The notes under the pieces: generated by a model
What the model saw: the letters and a program-made list of their open reading frames with translations, nothing else
Told to the model about the DNA's origin: nothing
Databases searched by the model: none
Shown: positions 58,422 through 64,000 of the stretch, one piece after another
Layout of the letters: each line of letters begins with the position of its first letter
Position numbering within the stretch: the stretch's first letter is position 1
Program-made: the position numbers and the translations under genes
DNA from: Panonychus citri
Taxonomy: Eukaryota > Arthropoda > Arachnida > Trombidiformes > Tetranychidae
Direction: 5' to 3'
DNA length: 64,000 nt
Assembly (NCBI RefSeq): GCF_014898815.1
Contig: NW_026515505.1
Span: forward strand, 682,001 to 746,000

Positions 58422-59144
58422 CTGTTAAAGCTTAAAATAAAAATTACAATTGAATTTAAGATCATTTTAATTAATTGATTTCGAGAATTTAATTGGATTT
58501 AATTGTTCAATTCTTTCAAATTTTCTCTGATTGTTTAGAGAGAATATCTTTTTGAAATGTTTCTTCGTCCTCTTTGAATATTCTTGGTTTTATTTTCTTC
58601 TACATTTGTTTGTTTTAATTCTTGTTCTTTTTCTCTTTTTTTTTCTTCCATTTTTTAAATCATCCCTGTGATTAATTGATTCAGTGTGAAGAAATATCTG
58701 CAATTCAATTTATCTCTTTTCTATTTGACTCTCTCACTCTCTCTCTCTTTCTTTCTTTATCAATCGTTCTCTTCTCACCGAACATTTGAATTACTACAAT
58801 TTCGTGTGAATATTCGGGTTCATTGCGCATTAGAGATTTTCTCCCATTTTCTCTTTGGAGAAAAAAAAAACTTCTCTTATACATTTTATTCCCTTTTATT
58901 CTCTTTCTTTTTCTCACCAAGTCTCTTTCTCTCTTTTTCTCTCTTCCAATCATCTTCATCATCATCCTCTTTTTCTTTAAGACTCTTTTGTCCAACTGTT
59001 TTTCTCTCACCAGTTATCATTTGGTGTTTTCTCTTCTTCTCCTCTTTGTGATCCATCAGCAATTCATCACTTTTTTGCTCTCTTCTTAAAAGATCAACAT
59101 CTTCATCTAGAATCTTCAACGATTTCAACTTTTTACTCATCAAA

Positions 59145-60959
59145 ATGTCTCCCAAATTAATGTATTTCAATAGTTTCATCTTTATTCTTGTCATACTGAT
59201 CGCTTTCGTGGCCTGTGAGAGTCCATCAGACAGACCCCAGAAGACAAATGTCAAGCAGTCATGTAATATATTTATCTTCATAAATATTGTTAAATTAATC
59301 AAAATTTAGAAACTTCAATCCTAAATCTGATTCTCTGCTTAGTGGTCACTTTTTTACTTTTTCTTATGGTCGCCATTTTTAACTCTAATTCTTTTGTTTC
59401 CCGAGACTAATTTTCAATTCTTTTCTTTCTCCATAATCAGCTTGCCGTTACAACAAAGGACCATGGTCAGAATGTGCCAATGGACAGAAAACCCGAACTG
59501 ATACTTTAAGAGTCCCAACTTCAACTCCAAACTGTGAACCAACCCGAATAACAACCAAGAAATGTAAACCAGGTAGGAAAAAAGATTCTCAATTTTTAGT
59601 TTCCAATCCAAATCTCTTTTCCATCATCACCACCATTTCCAAGATAAATCCAGTTCCCTGATTTTGAAATATTAATAGTTTCAAATCTCTTAGTTATACA
59701 ATTTGTGATGATTAGAATCGAGTAACAAAAAAAACATTGATTGATTCTCATGACAAGAAAATTTCATTTCAACTCTTGTTTACTAAGGAAAAACAAATCA
59801 CATGATTTAGTTTGTCTTTAGCTTCAGGGATTATATAAAAGGGATCAGATCTTATTTCACCCAATTGAACCTTGAGAAAATGAATTAATATCTCAGAATG
59901 AGAATTGAGAAAAACATAAATTATATAATTAGAATAGAATCTCTTGTTCTCAAGTCAAGTTAACAGAAACACGAAGAAGATGCTAATTATTATATAAACA
60001 TTATCGTTTTCTTTTTATCTGTTTTTCTGTTTGAGAACCGGAAAAACAGAATTACACTTGATTTCTTCATTTTATCTTTATCTTCATCCTTGAAAATGAT
60101 AATTAATATTTATCCATCTTAATTGATGAATTACTTTTCTTTATTTGTATAATCTTGTTCATTTTTTCATCTTTCTCATCTTCAAAATTAACTACTCGGA
60201 ACAATCAAAGTCTAATAGTAATTTATTATTTCTCAATCTCATTGGAAATTTGCTAATCTTCAATTCATGGTAACTGAACATTTTCAGGGTAGAAAAGTTT
60301 TTTCTTGTTCCTAATTGTTGAATCCTCTTAAATCTAACCTCTACAATTGAATTAACCTTGTTATATTTGTATTATGTTTCTCTTGCGATAATATAATTGG
60401 TAAATCTTATTTTCTCCTCTCTTAATTATATTTCATGGTTATTTATTTTTGATTAAGAAAATTTAATTCTAGAAACATGATACATATTAAGGATGAACAA
60501 CAGATTAATTGGTGAAGTCCTATGACAACTCTAATATTTATCAATTTAATCAATATAATCTTGTTATTTATTATTAATTATCTAAGAATCTATTATTAGC
60601 TCCAATTAAGGACTTTCATGTACACAGACACACAAATAGTGAATCAGATTTAATTTAATTCCCGAGTTCAATTCTTATATGATTTCTCAGGTTCCTTTTA
60701 TATTTCTATTAACTAATCATTCTCATCTTTCTCTCTCTCTCTCTCTCTCCTTTTCTGATATTTAGCTTGTAAATACACGAAGGAAGAATGGTCACCCTGT
60801 GAAAATGGTGAAAAAACTCGACTTCTCACCCGAACCGAGGGAGATGGTCCTGAATGTGAACGAACCAAAGTGATTAAGAAACAATGTCCAAAAAAGGGAG
60901 GCCCTAAACCACCAAAAGCCAAGAAACCATCAACAGCAACATACGACAAGGAAGCTTAA
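59145..60959 (+). CDS. miple: Midkine/pleiotrophin-like secreted growth factor
   Basis: Exons 59145-59262, 59441-59572 and 60766-60959 encode 147 residues. Exon 1 gives a signal peptide (MSPKLMYFNSFIFILVILIA then FVACES). Exons 2 and 3 each encode one Cys-rich, Trp-containing half typical of the midkine family: CRYNKGPWSECANGQKTRT, and CKYTKEEWSPCENGEKTRLL with EGDGPECERTKVIKKQCPKK. The tail is Lys/Pro-rich. The protein is expected to be secreted and to bind heparan sulphate; in flies Miple ligands act with the Alk receptor or on lifespan and metabolism, so the exact role here is open. Intron 2 is 1.2 kb and AT-rich with nothing further seen in it. A broken copy of exon 3 lies at 48857. Confidence 0.92.
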
Positions 60960-62615
60960 TCAATGAAAGAACAGAAAGAGATTTAAAGTCTCCTCAACAA
61001 CAATTAAAACTCAATTAATCTTCTTAATCAATCAACTCATTGAACATTTTCTCTCTTCAACGAAAGACAAAAATTTTCTTTTTCTCTTCTCTATTTCTTA
61101 CAATTATGAAAGTGAAATTAATATAAATCAACGACAAAGAAAAAGCAAAAAAAAATCATTACTGATTATTAACCTTTTAGTAAATATAATCTTAATACTA
61201 ATCCTAATATTATTACTACTCAAACTAATCATCTTCCTCTCTGATCATCTCTAAATTTCTGACTACCCAAAGTTCAGCTATTATCCTGATTTTTCCTCCA
61301 ATAATGTCCATTATTATCCCGATGAGTTTGTATCATTATCGTGGTGTAATTTTGTCAAATGGATCAGCTAACAGGCAATCAAATCAAATGACAATTTGAT
61401 TGACTAAAACAACAAAAAACTTTGAACTGACGAAGATGTAAAGTAAATTATCATTTCCAGTTCAGAATTCATCTTTTCCCTTCTTGTTTGTTCAGCTTAA
61501 TCTCAAACATTTTCCATGAATCTGATCAAAATTCAGGTTAACAACATGAAATTTCAATTCTATCAGAAAACTTTACTCTTCGAATCAACAAAAATGAACT
61601 CATTGGAAACGATCACAAATCAAAGCAAAAAGAAAGCAAATCAAAGGACCAGAGGTTTTCATCATCAGGAAACATCATGAAGCCGAAAATTGAAGCTCAG
61701 GAAATCATGAACATTGAACAATTTTACCAAAAAAACAAATTCTTATCCATCAATCTAACCACTTTTTTCATCTTCTTACTCCCTGATGACAATTTATCTT
61801 CTCTTTCTTTTTTTGTATTATGTATTAATCTTACATCAACTATTATAAAAAAAAATCAAATCGAAAACCTAAATCTTGAAAGGTTTTTTTAACGATACAA
61901 TTAACACGATAATCAATAAATTGGTTTAGGAATAACAACAATTAAAAGCTCTATGATTATTGAATAATTTTGAGTCCAATCAACTGATTGGTGAGAAGAA
62001 AAAAGTTTGATTAACTTATTTAACCTTTTCTGTTGGTTCATTGTAATTGGAATCAGCTAACTAATGTTTAATTTAATTTCCTCTTAATCTTAATTCATCT
62101 TAATTTATCATCTTTAATCAATATGATTATCGGTTCAATGAACTTATCAAACTCTTGAAGTTTTTTTTCCTTTTAATCATCTCTTTGATGTTTACAATTG
62201 ATTTGATTGAATTTACTAGTTAATTGTCAACAATTAGTGTTTCAATCAACATCCAATTCAAGTGATTTCGCCAATTGGATTAATTTTAATCTCGTCATTT
62301 TGTCACATTATTAATCCTTTGTGGATATAGTTACTTTTTTTCTCGATGGCAATTAATAGATTTGATTAAATGTAATTCATAATAATTTAGATTTTTTAAA
62401 TCATTTCAAAGTAATTGTTCATTGTTGGATTTTGATTGAAATTGATTTGGTTAAATTTTTGATTGAGAAGCAAAAAAAAGTATCAATCTAATTGTTTTGT
62501 TTTAGTGCGTACGGATTGGTTGAAATAGTGGAAGAAATTAGTTAAATTATGTTAAATAATCAACGAGAAATGATTGAAAGTTGTAAAATGAATCAAAATT
62601 AAATGATGAATTAAA
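60960..62615. other. Converging 3' spacer, miple / membrane protein gene
   Basis: AT-rich sequence with the miple 3' UTR at its left. Short open frames (for example 61677-61892) have no start context or family support. Two stretches (about 61270-61320 and 61490-61530) recur in the broken miple copy. Confidence 0.5.
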
Positions 62616-63137
62616 TTAAAGATAAATTTTCTCCGGGTGATTAAATCCATTGGCGATCGCAGTTTCATATGATGGCGGAGGAGATGGTTGATTAGTGTAA
62701 TTGTTTCCAATTTCTAAATCACTGGGACCATAATAGGGACCATCAGTTTCAGGATTAAGCTATTAATCAATAAGATGAAGGTAAACAATTAGTGTATTTG
62801 ATTGTTGTAATTAGAAAAGAAGATGAAAAGTTATAATTACCGCAGCGAGAATAGTTTGTCGGGTTAGATAATCGATCAAAGTTTTCTTCCGGATGTGAAT
62901 TAATGTTTTCAGTGCGACCATTAGACCACAGCAAAGGAAAAAAGGTCCAATGAACCAGAATCGTGCAAAAGCGCTGGTCAGTGAGTGACTTTCCTCGATG
63001 GAGAGTAAAGTTATCAACGAACCAGCGGCGAACAGAGTTAAAGCCAAGCAAAGGTAAGCGTAAGAAATTGTATCACAAGGTGATATTGGTACACCGATTG
63101 AAATGGTTTCCATGGTTGGTGTATTTCGAGAGGACAT
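62616..63137 (-). CDS. Small membrane protein with C-terminal PPxY
   Basis: Exons 63137-62841 and 62759-62616 join in phase 0 to 146 residues. I do not recognise the family with certainty. Two strongly hydrophobic helices are visible: about 27-46 (YLCLALTLFAAGSLITLLSI) and about 59-77 (FWFIGPFFLCCGLMVALK). They are joined by a short polar loop. The C-terminal exon is soluble and ends with PSPPPSYETAI, a PPxY motif of the kind bound by WW domains of Nedd4-type ubiquitin ligases. The layout (two helices, cytosolic PPxY tail) is reminiscent of TMEM171/174-like or other trafficking adaptors, but this is only a resemblance. The ATG at 63137 (MSSRNTPTM) is the first in frame; upstream the frame is open only through a non-ATG codon. 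Confidence 0.75.
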
Positions 63138-64000
63138 TTTCCGTTTCCGATGAATACGATAATGATATAAATATATCGTTCTTATGTATATATAAATGTG
63201 TTCGTGTATGAAGATAAATAATTTAACAGCAATCAACAAGATTAATAACAATGGAATGATTGAAATATATATTATATTCAGGCGATTCAAATACCATTTG
63301 AATTATGGTTGTGATAATTGTTGTTAATGTGTTTCAATTGTTGTTGTTTTAAGAGATGATCATGTTTATCTTGAGATAGATTATTATTATTAATCAGATG
63401 AGAGAAGATGAAATCAGCTGATTGATTTGATTCTTGTGACGAAGTTAATGATCTCTGGTCCATTGTGATGTTCAAAGAGTTAAGGTTTACCTGTAAAGGA
63501 ATAGGATATTGAGAAAATTTTCTGTTAGAATTTGTAAATTGTTGAAGGAATAGAATCAAATTTAACCATAATTAGTCTGGTGAGTGCGAGGATTGGGTAA
63601 TTAAGGATTTTAAGGATTTCTCTTTAGGTGGAGCGTTTGGATCTTTCTCATGTGTTATTTTCCATTGGAAATTAACTAGGTCAGTCTTTTTGGATCAAAG
63701 GTAAAAGGTGAGGAGATTATGGTGACAATTATCCCTGGAAATTGAAAAGATTTGTTAATTTTAGTTCAATTTACGAGAGAAAACTAATCATCCAAATTGG
63801 AAGAAACTAAAAATTGATTTTAAAAAAATTGGAAGATTTTGAAAGTTAAATGGTGAAATTTATATTCGCAATTTATACAATTAAAGGGTAATAACTAACA
63901 TCCTTCAAGGAGAGGATTAAATCAGAAAGGTTAATTAAACGCAATTCTCACCTTGTAATTCAAATCGATCTCCATTAATTGTTAACATAAAATGAAAACA
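63138..64000. other. Upstream region of the membrane protein gene
   Basis: Contains a possible minus-strand exon, 63492 to about 63300, after a good acceptor (TTCCTTTACAG) and with ATG at 63461 (MDQRSLTSSQESNQSADF). It ends at a GT donor-like site near 63296. Joining it to the only acceptor before the gene (CATAAG, 63181) would shift the frame, so it is probably a 5' leader exon or belongs to another form. Confidence 0.4.

Larger units (their letters stand above)
54222..59144. other. Spacer between PPP2R3 and miple
   Basis: About 4.9 kb. It should contain the missing 5' exon(s) and promoter of PPP2R3 and the promoter of miple. Seen here: GA runs at about 54893-54914 and 56783-56820, a MITE-like element (57670-57857), a short inverted repeat pair (58269-58421), and diverged relatives of a GATAGATGG(C/A)(A/G)TTAGTG repeat at 57371 and 57750. 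A CT-rich leader (58690-59100) runs up to the miple start. Confidence 0.5.

Noticed and set aside
58686..59302. Frames on both strands before miple
   Set aside because: CT-rich leader sequence; the minus frame runs antisense through miple exon 1.

Overview
This is a eukaryotic nuclear window, very AT-rich, with short GT-AG introns (mostly about 65-150 bases), small gene bodies and wide spacers full of CAATTAATTGT-like words. The protein set (Hey with YRPW-type tail, miple-like midkine/pleiotrophin, trypsin-like protease with a CDCG pro-region, Not-like homeodomains) points to an arthropod. The compactness and base style fit a tetranychid spider mite best; that placement is inference from style, not from a database match.

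Left part (1-16 kb): the 3' part of an unknown Ser/Thr-rich protein gene runs off the left edge. It is followed by MRPL2 (minus, three exons), a Spot14/MID1IP1-like gene (minus, one exon), a long spacer, then two tandem serine protease genes (plus). The first protease has an intact trypsin triad. The second has lost the active-site His and Ser, and a possible 68-base intron could fuse it to the first.

Middle (16-30 kb): a 6.7 kb spacer with two perfect Su(H)-type words and three CACGCG words leads to Hey (bHLH-Orange, three coding exons). A compact housekeeping block follows: cytosolic methionyl-tRNA synthetase (plus) tail-to-tail with SAP30BP (minus), which is head-to-head with TFIIE-alpha (plus), followed by RPB4 (plus). 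Three of these four act in nuclear gene expression.

Repeat-built locus (30-48 kb): three intact single-exon Not-like homeobox genes (two plus, one minus) and one truncated antisense fragment lie in a mosaic of segmental duplications. Two large inverted repeats dominate. One has arms of about 1.5 kb around a 1.0 kb loop; the other has arms of about 1.8 kb around a 4.4 kb loop. At least five shorter repeat families occur in three to five copies in both orientations. No transposase or reverse transcriptase is visible. This is the most unusual part of the window.

Right part (48-64 kb): a shortened, broken DNA-level copy of the miple locus carries a MITE-like element. Then come the long-isoform type PP2A B'' subunit gene (minus, six exons identified, 5' end not found), the intact miple-like growth factor gene (plus, three exons), and a small two-helix membrane protein gene with a PPxY motif (minus). 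No rRNA, tRNA or CRISPR was found. Exon borders were placed by reading frame continuity plus GT/AG sites and family alignment from memory; they need transcript support.
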